Below are positions 9,163-17,657 of a stretch of DNA of 42,827 nucleotides, in pieces; the first letter of the stretch is position 1; the number at the start of each line of letters is the position of its first letter. The position numbers were made by a program, and so were the translations under genes. Below the pieces are notes generated by a model, which searched no databases, was not told where the DNA came from, and saw nothing but the letters and a program-made list of their open reading frames with translations. Source of the stretch: Candidatus Altimarinota bacterium (GTDB lineage: Bacteria > Patescibacteriota > Gracilibacteria > UM-FILTER-43-11); the NCBI GenBank assembly GCA_028281045.1, contig JANQKP010000002.1:1-42827 (forward strand), given 5' to 3'.

Positions 9163-10254
9163 ATGAAAAAAATCACCCCAGAAAAAAAGCAGGCTATTCA
9201 AGAAAAATTACTCCATTGGTTTGAAGAAAACCAAAGAGATTTACCTTGGAGAGAGCACTACGAGCCTTATGCGGTTTGGATTTCTGAGATCATGCTGCAG
9301 CAAACGCAGGTAAAAACAGCGCTGCCTTATTTTCATCGCTGGATGAAAGAACTGCCTACGGTTAAAGATGTAGCCGAATCGAGCGAAGACAAGATTCTAA
9401 AGCTCTGGGAAGGGCTTGGGTACTATAGTAGGGCTAGGAATCTGCAAAAAGCAGCTAAGGTCATCATGGAAAAACATGATGGCGTTTTTCCAGAGGATTA
9501 CGATTCTATTTTAGCCCTGCCAGGCATTGGTAAATACACCGCAGCGGCTATTTCAAGCATTGCCTTTGAAAAAGACGAGGCTCTGGTAGACGGTAATGTG
9601 ATTCGCGTGCTGGCTAGACTTATGGGCTTTAAAGAAAACACCAGGCTTCCCGAAAATGAGAAAAAAGTATGGGAATTGGCAGAAGCTCTGCTGCCAAAAG
9701 GGGAGGCCAGAAACTTCAACCAAGCGCTTATGGAATTTGGGGCCCTCATGTGCACACCCAAGGCTCCAAAGTGCATGGAATGTCCTGTACAAAAAAATTG
9801 TTCAGCTTATGAAAAAAACGAAGTAGAGCAAATTCCAAATAGAGGACCTAAAAAAGAACACGTAAAGCTAGATATTGCCTTAGGTATAATAAAAAAGTCG
9901 AACAAAATTTTTATTCAAAAAAGACCAAGTACAGGGCTTATGGGGGGTCTTTGGGAATTTCCTGGAGGGAAAATAGAAGCCAAAGAAAAACCCGAAGAAG
10001 CCTTAAAAAGAGAGATTAAAGAAGAGGTAGGTATTGAGATTAAAAATATTAAAAAACTGAAGATTATTAATCATGCTTACACGAAATTTAAAGTGAAATT
10101 GCATTGCTACGAAGCCGATTTTGAAAACGGTGAAGTTGAGCTAAAAGCAGCCACTGATGGAAAATGGGTTGAGCTTAACGACTTGAATGAGTATCCTTTT
10201 CCTGCTGCCAATGTGCAGCTTATTGCTGATTTAATTAAAAATGGCGGAGCCTAA
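9163..10254 (+). CDS. mutY: Adenine DNA glycosylase MutY with complete Nudix box
   Basis: 363 residues. It removes adenine mispaired with 8-oxoguanine in base-excision repair. The N-terminal HhH-GPD domain has SEIMLQQTQV, the helix-hairpin-helix LPGIGKYTAAA, the catalytic Asp in VDGNVIRVLAR, and a [4Fe-4S] loop C-x6-C-x2-C-x5-C (about 197-213). The C-terminal MutT-like domain (from about 240) contains GLWEFPGGK followed by a full Nudix signature GxxxxxExxxxxxxREIKEEVGI. The Nudix box is normally degenerate in MutY, so this protein may also hydrolyse a nucleotide such as 8-oxo-dGTP; that activity is inferred. The next gene starts 14 bases before its stop. Confidence 0.95.
   Translation: MKKITPEKKQAIQEKLLHWFEENQRDLPWREHYEPYAVWISEIMLQQTQVKTALPYFHRWMKELPTVKDVAESSEDKILKLWEGLGYYSRARNLQKAAKVIMEKHDGVFPEDYDSILALPGIGKYTAAAISSIAFEKDEALVDGNVIRVLARLMGFKENTRLPENEKKVWELAEALLPKGEARNFNQALMEFGALMCTPKAPKCMECPVQKNCSAYEKNEVEQIPNRGPKKEHVKLDIALGIIKKSNKIFIQKRPSTGLMGGLWEFPGGKIEAKEKPEEALKREIKEEVGIEIKNIKKLKIINHAYTKFKVKLHCYEADFENGEVELKAATDGKWVELNDLNEYPFPAANVQLIADLIKNGGA
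9786..9804. repeat. 19-bp box inside mutY
   Basis: TGTACAAAAAAATTGTTCA differs at one position from the intergenic box at 6641-6659. It lies in the coding sequence for the Fe-S loop, so part of the match could reflect codon constraint. Function unknown. Confidence 0.35.
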
Positions 10255-11353
10255 ATGTAAATTCTTCGGTAAATGTGGTGGGTGTGCTACCCAACACGTG
10301 GATTATGAACTTCAACTTAAGAATAAAGAAGAAGTGCTTCGTAATGCCTCTGGGCATACGGGGAATATCCAGGTGTTTTCTGGAGATCCTTATAATTACA
10401 GAAACCGTATGGATCCTCATTTTAGAAAAGGGGGTATTGGCTTCCGTGAAAAAGGCCGCTTTGGAAGTATTGTAGATGTAAACGAGTGTAAGATTTCTAA
10501 TAAAAAGCTCAATGAGCTTTTAAAAGAAGTGCGTGATCACTGGCCAGAGCCAGATTACTTCAATCCTATAGATCACACGGGTACACTTCGTTATGCGGTT
10601 ATTCGTACACCGCAAAACGATAGTTCCATTTCTTTTGTGGTGAACCAAGATTCCACTCGCGTAGAGGAGGCGATTCAAGAAGTGAAAGAGTTTGCCAGGA
10701 AAACAACTGCCAACAATATTTTGGTGACTTATATGCCAGCGAAGTCTGATATGAGCATAGGATCCGATTACATTGTTATAAAAGGTAAGGACATGCTAGA
10801 AGAGACCTTGCTTGGAAAAACCTTTTATTACAGCGTCCAAGGATTCTTCCAGAACAATCATCATATGGCAGAAGAAATGCACCGCTATGTGAATGAGCTT
10901 TTAAAAACCTACGATACAAGCCAGGCTCATCTTTTAGATTTATATGGGGGAGTGGGGACCTTTGGAATCATTAATTCAGATTTATTCAAGTCTGTAACGA
11001 CTTTAGAGTCTTTCCAGGGGTGTACAGACTCTGCGGTTGAAAATATCGCCTTAAATGGCGCTAAAAATGTAGAAGCCGTATGTAAAGATGCAAAACTCCT
11101 TAAAAATGTAGAGCTGCCTAAGCCACTTTATGTGATTACAGATCCTCCAAGAGCTGGAATGCATCCTAAAACCATTCGCCAGCTTCAAGATTTAGATCCA
11201 GAGCTGATCATTTACATTTCATGTAATGTGAAGCAGCTGGCCAAAGATATGCCTAAATTCAGAGACTACGATATTAAGTCTGCAGCGATCTTCGATCTCT
11301 TCCCGCAGACCAATCATATGGAATCTGTGCTAGAACTGGTTAAGAAACGGTAG
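10241..11353 (+). CDS. RlmD/TrmA-family RNA (uracil-5-)-methyltransferase
   Basis: 370 residues; SAM-dependent methylation of a uridine at C5 in rRNA or tRNA. The N-terminus has the Fe-S cysteines of the RumA/RlmD branch (C-x5-C-x2-C at about 6-15, and a fourth near residue 78) but no TRAM domain before them. The catalytic half has the SAM loop DLYGGVGTFG, DPPRAGMHPK, the nucleophile loop ISCNVKQLAKD and the final FPQTNHMESV, all family hallmarks. It is translationally coupled to mutY (14-base overlap). Which uridine is targeted cannot be told from sequence. Confidence 0.9.
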   Translation: MAEPKCKFFGKCGGCATQHVDYELQLKNKEEVLRNASGHTGNIQVFSGDPYNYRNRMDPHFRKGGIGFREKGRFGSIVDVNECKISNKKLNELLKEVRDHWPEPDYFNPIDHTGTLRYAVIRTPQNDSSISFVVNQDSTRVEEAIQEVKEFARKTTANNILVTYMPAKSDMSIGSDYIVIKGKDMLEETLLGKTFYYSVQGFFQNNHHMAEEMHRYVNELLKTYDTSQAHLLDLYGGVGTFGIINSDLFKSVTTLESFQGCTDSAVENIALNGAKNVEAVCKDAKLLKNVELPKPLYVITDPPRAGMHPKTIRQLQDLDPELIIYISCNVKQLAKDMPKFRDYDIKSAAIFDLFPQTNHMESVLELVKKR

Positions 11354-11672
11354 TTACACTACTTTCCGGGGTCCAAATCATCTCCTCTTTAAAAGGGGAG
11401 TGTACTTTTGCATGTGGCATGTCTTCAAAAACAACATGCACTATGATTCTAGCCCACTGAATAATACCAGGTTTGTCCTGTTCTGGTTTTGGTATCCCAA
11501 AAGAAAGCTCCGCAATTCTTTTTCTGCCATGACTAAGCCCTTTTTCATAGCGGTCTGCTATGTGCTGCATAATACGAATACGATACTCTTCGGGTATCGC
11601 GTTGAAGTTTTCTGGTATGTATCTAATAGTTCTTTGGCAGTCGCCAACTTTTTCACCAAAACATTTATGCAT
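11340..11672 (-). CDS. Hypothetical protein
   Basis: 110 residues, not recognised. Mixed charge with His and Arg, no signal peptide or membrane segment. Its 3' end overlaps the convergent methyltransferase gene by 14 bases. A possible promoter (TTGACA near 11721-11726, then TAGGAT after 18 bases) overlaps the preceding terminator. It looks coding because its composition is protein-like over the full length and its stop is TAA, but evidence is limited. Confidence 0.55.
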   Translation of the reverse strand: MHKCFGEKVGDCQRTIRYIPENFNAIPEEYRIRIMQHIADRYEKGLSHGRKRIAELSFGIPKPEQDKPGIIQWARIIVHVVFEDMPHAKVHSPFKEEMIWTPESSVTTVS

Positions 11673-11679
11673 AAATAAA

Positions 11680-11715
11680 AATAAGAGAGCAGGGAAAAGA
11701 TCCTACTCTCTTATT
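11680..11715 (-). terminator. Terminator after the DoxX gene
   Basis: Perfect 10-base arms AATAAGAGAG (11680-11689) and CTCTCTTATT (11706-11715) around a 16-base loop. On the minus strand the stem is followed by a T-rich run (TTTTTATTT). It lies 18 bases after the DoxX stop. Confidence 0.75.
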
Positions 11716-11733
11716 GATAATTTTGTCAAAGTT

Positions 11734-12222
11734 TTACGCTTTCCAGTGCTGATACTTCTTTCCAAGTAGTTCTGGCAGGTAAGCGTTAATTCCTCCAATG
11801 ATCACCGCAATAACTACGTGTCCCGTGGTAATGGTTGGAAGATCAAAGTGCACTATGGTGTAAGCCCCAAAGCCTATAAATAGACCTACAAAGGCTAGAG
11901 CTAGAATGAGAAGGTCATAAGACCATTGGCTGAAGCCTTTACTCTTTTTAAGTTTCCAGAAGGTTCCTACGATCATAGTGTAGGCAATAAGAATGGCTCC
12001 AATCTCTGGGTAAATCCCAAGAATAACAGAAAGGCCTCCAAACACCTCAGTTAAGGCCATAAGGGTTCCCCAGAAGCGCCCTGGTTTAAAGCCCTTATTG
12101 GTGAATTCTTTGGCCACTTCTTTTAAATTAAGAAGCTTTGGAACTCCAAAGAAAAACATCGTGTAGCCAAAGGCTACGCGAGCTAAGAACAGTACAATGT
12201 CTGGTGGGAATGCGGTCTCCAT
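11734..12222 (-). CDS. DoxX-family membrane protein
   Basis: 162 residues with about four membrane helices. The start (LARVAFGYTMFFFGVPKLLNL) and the later LTEVFGGLSVILGIYPEIGA are typical of DoxX, a family linked to redox and quinone-associated membrane functions in other bacteria; substrate unknown. It follows the cyclic-nucleotide-type gene by 18 bases, so the two probably share a transcript, and it ends at a clear terminator. Confidence 0.83.
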   Translation of the reverse strand: METAFPPDIVLFLARVAFGYTMFFFGVPKLLNLKEVAKEFTNKGFKPGRFWGTLMALTEVFGGLSVILGIYPEIGAILIAYTMIVGTFWKLKKSKGFSQWSYDLLILALAFVGLFIGFGAYTIVHFDLPTITTGHVVIAVIIGGINAYLPELLGKKYQHWKA

Positions 12223-12240
12223 AATAATTATATTTAAGAA

Positions 12241-12654
12241 TTATTTTTCATCACCGTAATCTTCTGAGATACGGCGTAATATTTCTAGTTTAACTTCATC
12301 TCCTAGGTCGTCTTTAATGGCTTTAAAGGCTTTTCTAGAGAGATAAAAGGCGGAGAGATCATCTGAAGTTACAGTTACATTGGCACTTCGTGGTTCATCG
12401 GCTACAAGAGCCATTTCACCAAAGAAATCATTGGTAGTTAAGGTGGTTAGGACTTGTCCGTCACGGACCACTTCAACTTCACCGAAAATGATGACGTACA
12501 TGCCGTCACCCACTTCATTTTGCATAATAACAGCATCTCCCTTATGGAATAGGCGATTTTCAAACAAGCTGGCTAGAAAGCCAAGCTGTTCTTCGCTTAG
12601 GTGAGAGAAGAAAGGGATTTGCTTAAGGAATTTACTTTCCATTTTCGTATTCAT
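12241..12654 (-). CDS. Stand-alone cyclic-nucleotide-binding domain protein
   Basis: 137 residues forming one CRP/cNMP-type beta-barrel (about 10-120): FSHLSEEQLGFLASLF, GDGMYVIIFGEVEVV, and the phosphate-binding-cassette region NDFFGEMALVADEPRSANVTV. No helix-turn-helix follows, so it is not a CRP-type repressor by itself; it may act as a regulatory subunit. The GEMAL...PRSA stretch keeps the Glu and Arg that contact cyclic nucleotide in known members. A second in-frame ATG lies four codons in. Confidence 0.85.
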   Translation of the reverse strand: MNTKMESKFLKQIPFFSHLSEEQLGFLASLFENRLFHKGDAVIMQNEVGDGMYVIIFGEVEVVRDGQVLTTLTTNDFFGEMALVADEPRSANVTVTSDDLSAFYLSRKAFKAIKDDLGDEVKLEILRRISEDYGDEK

Positions 12655-12738
12655 TTTTTTAGGACAATTAACCCCTGCACGCTAAGCGTACATTTTTAAA
12701 ACGTCGATTCGGGTGGCTAATTTGGGGGTGTAGTAGGT

Positions 12739-12939
12739 TTACCCTTTGGCAGCAACCTTCACTCCAGCAAGTCCTACTAGAATGTAAACGATGCTCTCTA
12801 CTGTAGGCCAAGACCCAAGAAGTAGGTTTACAACGTTAAGGTTAGAACCGGCAAAATCCCCGATACCAACAAGACCCCAGTTAAGAGCCCCAATGATTAC
12901 AAGAATCTTTGCAACTTTTGCACATGTTTTATTATCCAT
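12739..12939 (-). CDS. DUF378 small membrane protein
   Basis: 66 residues with two hydrophobic helices and the DUF378 patterns VIIGALNWGLVGI and VYILVGLAGV. Function of the family is unknown. A 7-base hairpin (TGTACGC/GCGTGCA, 12680-12696) lies between it and the next gene but lacks a T-run. Confidence 0.85.
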   Translation of the reverse strand: MDNKTCAKVAKILVIIGALNWGLVGIGDFAGSNLNVVNLLLGSWPTVESIVYILVGLAGVKVAAKG

Positions 12940-12979
12940 GTTAAGTTTGTTTAGGTTTTAAATTGTCTGAATTATACCA

Positions 12980-13234
12980 TTAATGTTTAAAATACACAAA
13001 GAGTCTTCCATGATTCTTTGGGTCTACCTTTAGTCTATGGTATTTAGCTTTGATGTGAGGCTGATCTAAAAAGCGAAGTACCGTACGTTTTAAGGCGCCA
13101 CTTCCTTTGCCAGGAATAATTTCAATTTCTTTTATCTTTTTTTCTACGGCGTCATTAATAACACGACCGAGCTCTTCGTTGATCTTTTTCCCTTTGTTGT
13201 AGATATCGTGCAGGTCTAGTTTAAGTTTGGCCAT
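12980..13234 (-). CDS. Smr-domain protein
   Basis: 84 residues, essentially one Smr domain (found at the C-terminus of MutS2 and alone): LKLDLHDIYN at the start and the core IIPGKGSGALKRTVLRFL. Smr domains bind or nick nucleic acids, and in some systems cut mRNA at stalled ribosomes; the target here is unknown. Its ATG overlaps the stop of the TSUP gene (TAATG), so the two are coupled. Confidence 0.85.
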   Translation of the reverse strand: MAKLKLDLHDIYNKGKKINEELGRVINDAVEKKIKEIEIIPGKGSGALKRTVLRFLDQPHIKAKYHRLKVDPKNHGRLFVYFKH

Positions 13235-13965
13235 TAGACAATAAGCTTAATTGCAGATAGTAGTACCACTACGGCAAATCCATATTTAAACCAACCATTC
13301 CCTTTTTTGATAATGTAGTGAGCTCCTACATAAGCCCCGAATATGTTGGTGATAAATAGAATGATCCCGGTAGGCCAATGAATAAGATCGTTGTAAATGA
13401 ATATGAAAACAGAGGCTAGCATACTGATTAGAAAAGGAAGCTTTCTGGTTCCAGAAGACTCTAGATAGGTTTGCCCAAAAGAGAACACAAGTACATAGGT
13501 CACAAGAATAGAAGATCCACTGTTTACAGCACCTTTATAGATTCCAATGATATTGATAAGCAAATGTCCAAAGTTTTTGCTTAGCTTACTTGTTTCTCTT
13601 CTCCTTAGGCCTACATTTTTACTGAATAAAAGAAAACAAAGAACAATGATTAAAAATACTCCAATAAGCCTTCTAAGAAACTCTGTTGGTAGGTAAAGCA
13701 GGATAAGAGATCCAATCACAGATCCTATGGTAAGGTCTATGGTTGTTCTCCAAGATAGGGGCCAATCTACTTTTTTGCTTTTAGAAAATTTATAAAGCCC
13801 TGTCGAGGCTACCGATAAATAACCAAAGGTGGCTGTTGCCACGGCTATTTTTGGATCTAATCCAACAAAAATGAGAATAGGTAGTAAAATAAGACCAGCT
13901 CCTCCGGTAGATACACCAATAGCACTAGAAAGAAAGGCGGCGATGGCAATAATAAGTATTTCCAT
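13234..13965 (-). CDS. TSUP-family (TauE/SafE) membrane transporter
   Basis: 243 residues from the ATG at 13965. This start is preferred over one six codons earlier because a -10-like TATACT (13972-13977) sits exactly where the transcript would begin at the ATG. About seven to eight membrane helices. FLSSAIGVSTGGAGLILLPIL and DPKIAVATATFGYL match the TauE/SafE/TSUP family, which moves sulfur-containing or organic anions. Substrate unknown. Confidence 0.85.
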   Translation of the reverse strand: MEILIIAIAAFLSSAIGVSTGGAGLILLPILIFVGLDPKIAVATATFGYLSVASTGLYKFSKSKKVDWPLSWRTTIDLTIGSVIGSLILLYLPTEFLRRLIGVFLIIVLCFLLFSKNVGLRRRETSKLSKNFGHLLINIIGIYKGAVNSGSSILVTYVLVFSFGQTYLESSGTRKLPFLISMLASVFIFIYNDLIHWPTGIILFITNIFGAYVGAHYIIKKGNGWFKYGFAVVVLLSAIKLIV

Positions 13966-14042
13966 AATTTCAGTATATATCATTAGAGTTGTTTTTTCCT
14001 ATCATTTCCTATAGGATCTTTGGGCCCTAATTACTAAAACTT

Positions 14043-15833
14043 ATGGATATCCGGAACATTGCCATTGTGGCCCATGTAGACCATGGAAAAACAACGCTCG
14101 TAGACGCGCTTCTTAAAGCTAGTGAACATTTTGATGAACACAAAGGCTTAGAAGAACGTGCTATGGATAGCAATGATCAGGAAAAAGAACGGGGGATTAC
14201 CATTTATGCCAAGAATGCTTCTATTTCTTACAAAGGAGCTAAGCTTAACATTGTAGATACTCCAGGCCATGCAGACTTTGGATCTGAGGTAGAGCGTGTG
14301 CTTAAAACCGTAGACGCGGTGATTTTAGTGGTAGATGCTTACGAAGGGCCTATGCCTCAAACCAAGTTTGTACTAAGAAAATCTCTAGAGCTTGGACATA
14401 AGGTGCTTGTAGTGATCAATAAGATTGATAAGCCTATGGCTCGCCCAGATGAAGTGGTGGATCTTACTTTCGATCTCTTTGGAACCCTTGGGGCTTCAGA
14501 CGAACAGCTAGATTTCCCGTACATGTACGCCATTGCTAAAGATGGCGTTGCCGTTAGAGAGCTTGCTGATGACAAGAAAGACATCACTCCACTATTAGAC
14601 TTTATTTATGAACATGTAAGCCCTGTGTCTGCAGATACGGAGGCGGCATTTAGAATGCAGCCTGCTACCCTTGGATACGATAACTTCCTAGGGCGTATGG
14701 CCATTGGGCGTGTTTATGAAGGATCTATTAAGGTAAACGACAATGTAACGATTATTAATGCCGATGGTGTAGAGCGTAAAGGAAAGATTTCACAGCTCTT
14801 TACTTACCAAGGCATGGAACGCATTGAAGCGAAAGAAGTGGTGGCTGGAGACATTGTAGCTATTGCCGGTATTCCAGATATTTACGTGGGCGAAACCATT
14901 GCTTCAGCTTCTGGGCTTAAAGCTTTACCTGCGATTAAAGTCGATGAGCCAGCGCTGGCTATTGAATTCATGGTAAACGATTCTCCATTTGCAGGACGCG
15001 AAGGGAAAATGGTGACAGGAAGACATATTAGAGAGCGCCTAGAAAAAGAATTAGAAACCAATGTGGGGCTTAAAATTGAATTCAGTGGTGGAGACCACAT
15101 GAAAGTATACGGACGTGGAGAAATGCATATTGCCGTACTGATTGAGACCATGAGACGTGAAGGATTTGAACTACAGATTTCACAACCTGAAGTGATTATG
15201 CGTGATATAGATGGACAGCTTCATGAGCCTGTTGAAGCCGTTGTAGTGAATGTTCCAGATGATCTTTCTGGAGCTGTGATTCAAGCCCTTGGAAAAAGAA
15301 AAGGGGTGATGACCAATATGAAATCTGATAATGGAAACACTCTGATTGAACTGGATGTGCCTACCCGTGGACTGCTCGGATTTAGATCTCAATTCCTAGT
15401 GATGACTCGTGGAGAGGGGACCCTTTATCATTCATTCGATCGTTTTGAGCTACACATGGGAGACATTGAAAAACGCAGCGTTGGATCTTTGATTTCAGGA
15501 GAAACCGGACCAACGATGGCCTACAGCCTTTGGAAGCTTCAAGAGCGTGGTCCACTATTTGTGGGACCAGCCACCGAAGTTTACGAAGGTATGGTGATTG
15601 GAGAACATAACCAAGGAACAGACCTTGTGGTTAATGCTCTTAAGAATAAGAAGCTAACGAATGTACGTGCTTCTGGATCTGATGAGGCGGTGAATTTAAC
15701 CCCTATTATTCCAATGACCTTAGAAAAGGCCATTGAATACATTGGACCAGATGAATACGTAGAAATTACCCCAGAAAATGTACGCCTTAGAAAGAAATAT
15801 CTGAAGGAGTCTGATAGAAAACGGGCGAAGTAA
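14043..15833 (+). CDS. typA: Ribosome-associated GTPase TypA/BipA
   Basis: 596 residues, standard length. The translational GTPase domain carries G1 AHVDHGKTTL (about 10-19), G3 DTPGHADFG and G4 NKIDKPMARP. Domains II, III and V and the TypA-specific C-terminal domain (LTNVRASGSDEAVNLTPI) follow. It binds the 70S ribosome at the EF-G site and supports 50S assembly under stress in other bacteria. It is divergent from the TSUP gene; its stop directly abuts the convergent stop of the SLH gene. Confidence 0.97.
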   Translation: MDIRNIAIVAHVDHGKTTLVDALLKASEHFDEHKGLEERAMDSNDQEKERGITIYAKNASISYKGAKLNIVDTPGHADFGSEVERVLKTVDAVILVVDAYEGPMPQTKFVLRKSLELGHKVLVVINKIDKPMARPDEVVDLTFDLFGTLGASDEQLDFPYMYAIAKDGVAVRELADDKKDITPLLDFIYEHVSPVSADTEAAFRMQPATLGYDNFLGRMAIGRVYEGSIKVNDNVTIINADGVERKGKISQLFTYQGMERIEAKEVVAGDIVAIAGIPDIYVGETIASASGLKALPAIKVDEPALAIEFMVNDSPFAGREGKMVTGRHIRERLEKELETNVGLKIEFSGGDHMKVYGRGEMHIAVLIETMRREGFELQISQPEVIMRDIDGQLHEPVEAVVVNVPDDLSGAVIQALGKRKGVMTNMKSDNGNTLIELDVPTRGLLGFRSQFLVMTRGEGTLYHSFDRFELHMGDIEKRSVGSLISGETGPTMAYSLWKLQERGPLFVGPATEVYEGMVIGEHNQGTDLVVNALKNKKLTNVRASGSDEAVNLTPIIPMTLEKAIEYIGPDEYVEITPENVRLRKKYLKESDRKRAK

Positions 15834-17267
15834 TTAATACGTCAGATTATAAGTTGGAGCTTCGCTTCTGGTGAAGCTGTTTAAAGGTGCGGCTGCATAG
15901 CCGTAGTCTAAATCAGTGACCAGAAGATCATAGGTTTCATCGAGATAGAGCTGAATGGTTTGATTTGTATTACCTCCATACAAGTTACAGTTTACAAAGA
16001 AATGACGCGTCTGATTCTCTGTCATTTCAAAGTACTCGGTTGGAATAAAAATAAGTTGCCCCTCAAAGAAGCCAGCGGCTTCTGAGATGAGATCATTGTT
16101 GTTATAAAGACGACACTCTCTAATATCCTCCTCCTTAAAGCTTCCACCTTGGTGGAAGATAAAGGCTTCCATACTCACGCGACTAGAAGAACCTGTTTGC
16201 AGTTTTACAGAGGCAATGTTGGCTCTGGTATCTAATTCTGGGTTAGGCAATGTTGTTCCTGCGGTTACCGATACCGTGTTTGCCGTTTGAGCTCCAATGT
16301 TAATGGCGTTTCCATACATGGCAAAGTCTCCCGTTATATTTTCTGTGGTGGCTACAATGCTACTCGCTGAAACAATGCCAAAGAAATGCTGGTTTGTAGG
16401 AACAGAAATAGTGTCTGTATCTCCGTAGAAAGAAATGGTTCTCGTTTCACCTTCTTTAACGGTGAAATCGAAAGGCATTTTAACGGTGCTGTCATCTCGA
16501 CTTACGTTGTACTCAGCAGTGATCTTAAAGAAGCCTTCGTAAGCGTAAATAGCAAACCAGTCTGCGGCAACTCCAACCCCTTTGCGCTGTAAAGTGATTT
16601 CAGAAACACTTATGTCTTCACCTTTAGCGGTGAAATCTATATTTATTAGCGGGGCGGTACTAGCCAGGGGAACTACTAGGGCAGGGGCTTGTTCTGCGCT
16701 TAAGCTCACAACGAGTTCCGCTTCAGTTGCTTCTGGCTGCGTAATAGCTTTGGCATTAGTCACTAGTTTATTGGCCTGAGATCTGGTCACTGGATCTCCA
16801 GGGCCAAAGTAACCATTTTCATAGCCACTTATAATAGATAGATCAAAGGCGCTCACAATATAATTGTGATACCAATCCCTGCTTTTTACGTCTGGAAAAG
16901 GGGACTTGCCACTGCTTTGAGGTAAATCAAAAGCCAGGGTTAAAACTTTCATGGCTGCAGCGCGAGTCAGCGTATCATTTGGACCAAAGTAGCCTGTGGG
17001 GTTTCCACTTCCATCTTTGTATCCATCTATAATTCCAAGTTTGGCTGCGGTTTCTACGTGGCTATAATACTCTGCACTTTCAGATACATCTTTAAAGGTA
17101 GGGGAGCTTGGTGCCTCCTCTAGGCTATCACTCGCTTCAATCACCATTTGTACTAGCTCAGCTCTTGTGATGTTGTCATCTGGGGCTTGGGCTAACGTAA
17201 AACCACTAGATAATAAAAAAACTAAAACAGCGAATGGAGCGCATACTGCTTTTATTTTTTTAAACAT
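15834..17267 (-). CDS. SLH-domain surface protein
   Basis: 477 residues with a signal peptide (about 1-26, ending LAQA). Two clear SLH modules plus a weaker first one lie in 28-180 (FKDVSESAEYYSHVETAAKLG with GYFGPNDTLTRAAAMKVL; FPDVKSRDWYHNYIVSAFDLS with GYFGPGDPVTRSQANKLV). SLH modules bind secondary wall polymers and tether proteins to the envelope, so this is a candidate S-layer or wall protein. The remainder (190-477) is beta-rich and not recognised. Confidence 0.88.
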   Translation of the reverse strand: MFKKIKAVCAPFAVLVFLLSSGFTLAQAPDDNITRAELVQMVIEASDSLEEAPSSPTFKDVSESAEYYSHVETAAKLGIIDGYKDGSGNPTGYFGPNDTLTRAAAMKVLTLAFDLPQSSGKSPFPDVKSRDWYHNYIVSAFDLSIISGYENGYFGPGDPVTRSQANKLVTNAKAITQPEATEAELVVSLSAEQAPALVVPLASTAPLINIDFTAKGEDISVSEITLQRKGVGVAADWFAIYAYEGFFKITAEYNVSRDDSTVKMPFDFTVKEGETRTISFYGDTDTISVPTNQHFFGIVSASSIVATTENITGDFAMYGNAINIGAQTANTVSVTAGTTLPNPELDTRANIASVKLQTGSSSRVSMEAFIFHQGGSFKEEDIRECRLYNNNDLISEAAGFFEGQLIFIPTEYFEMTENQTRHFFVNCNLYGGNTNQTIQLYLDETYDLLVTDLDYGYAAAPLNSFTRSEAPTYNLTY

Positions 17268-17292
17268 ATAAGTGACTTATCTTTTAAATACC

Positions 17293-17315
17293 ATTCTATA
17301 GATACTTTATAGAAT
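17293..17315. promoter_or_regulatory. Palindrome upstream of the SLH gene
   Basis: Perfect 8-base arms ATTCTATA (17293-17300) and TATAGAAT (17308-17315) around GATACTT, 26 bases before the SLH protein ATG. It could be an operator or a weak terminator for the upstream DUF1905 gene. Confidence 0.4.
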
Positions 17316-17357
17316 AAGTAAACGTTCTAACGAAAAAATTTAAGTTTCTATAATGTT

Positions 17358-17657
17358 TTATTGCAAGGCGATGTTTACTTCCACCTTGCTTCCTGCTTCA
17401 ATATTTTCGGCCTTTCTCACAGAGGCTTTTATAGGTAAAACGTAACTACCTCTTTTAGAGTCTGGGAAGATACTGGTGCTCCAACTGCTTTTTCCAATGG
17501 TTACTTTTACTTTAATAGAACCAAAGCCTCTTTTTGGCCCTTCGTAAAAACCTTTAATGTCTTCAGATAGTTTTTTAGGCACCGTGACAAAGTGCCAAGA
17601 GCCAGCATGCACACTCCATAACCAAATCTCTGCTTTGAATTTAAAATTAGGATTCAT
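17358..17657 (-). CDS. DUF1905 protein
   Basis: 99 residues matching DUF1905: FKAEIWLWSVHAGSWHFVTVP, then GFGSIKVKVTIG and the closing YVLPIKASVRKAENI. These form a small beta-barrel of unknown function. The ATG overlaps the stop of the VKOR gene (TAATG), so the two are co-translated. Confidence 0.87.
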   Translation of the reverse strand: MNPNFKFKAEIWLWSVHAGSWHFVTVPKKLSEDIKGFYEGPKRGFGSIKVKVTIGKSSWSTSIFPDSKRGSYVLPIKASVRKAENIEAGSKVEVNIALQ

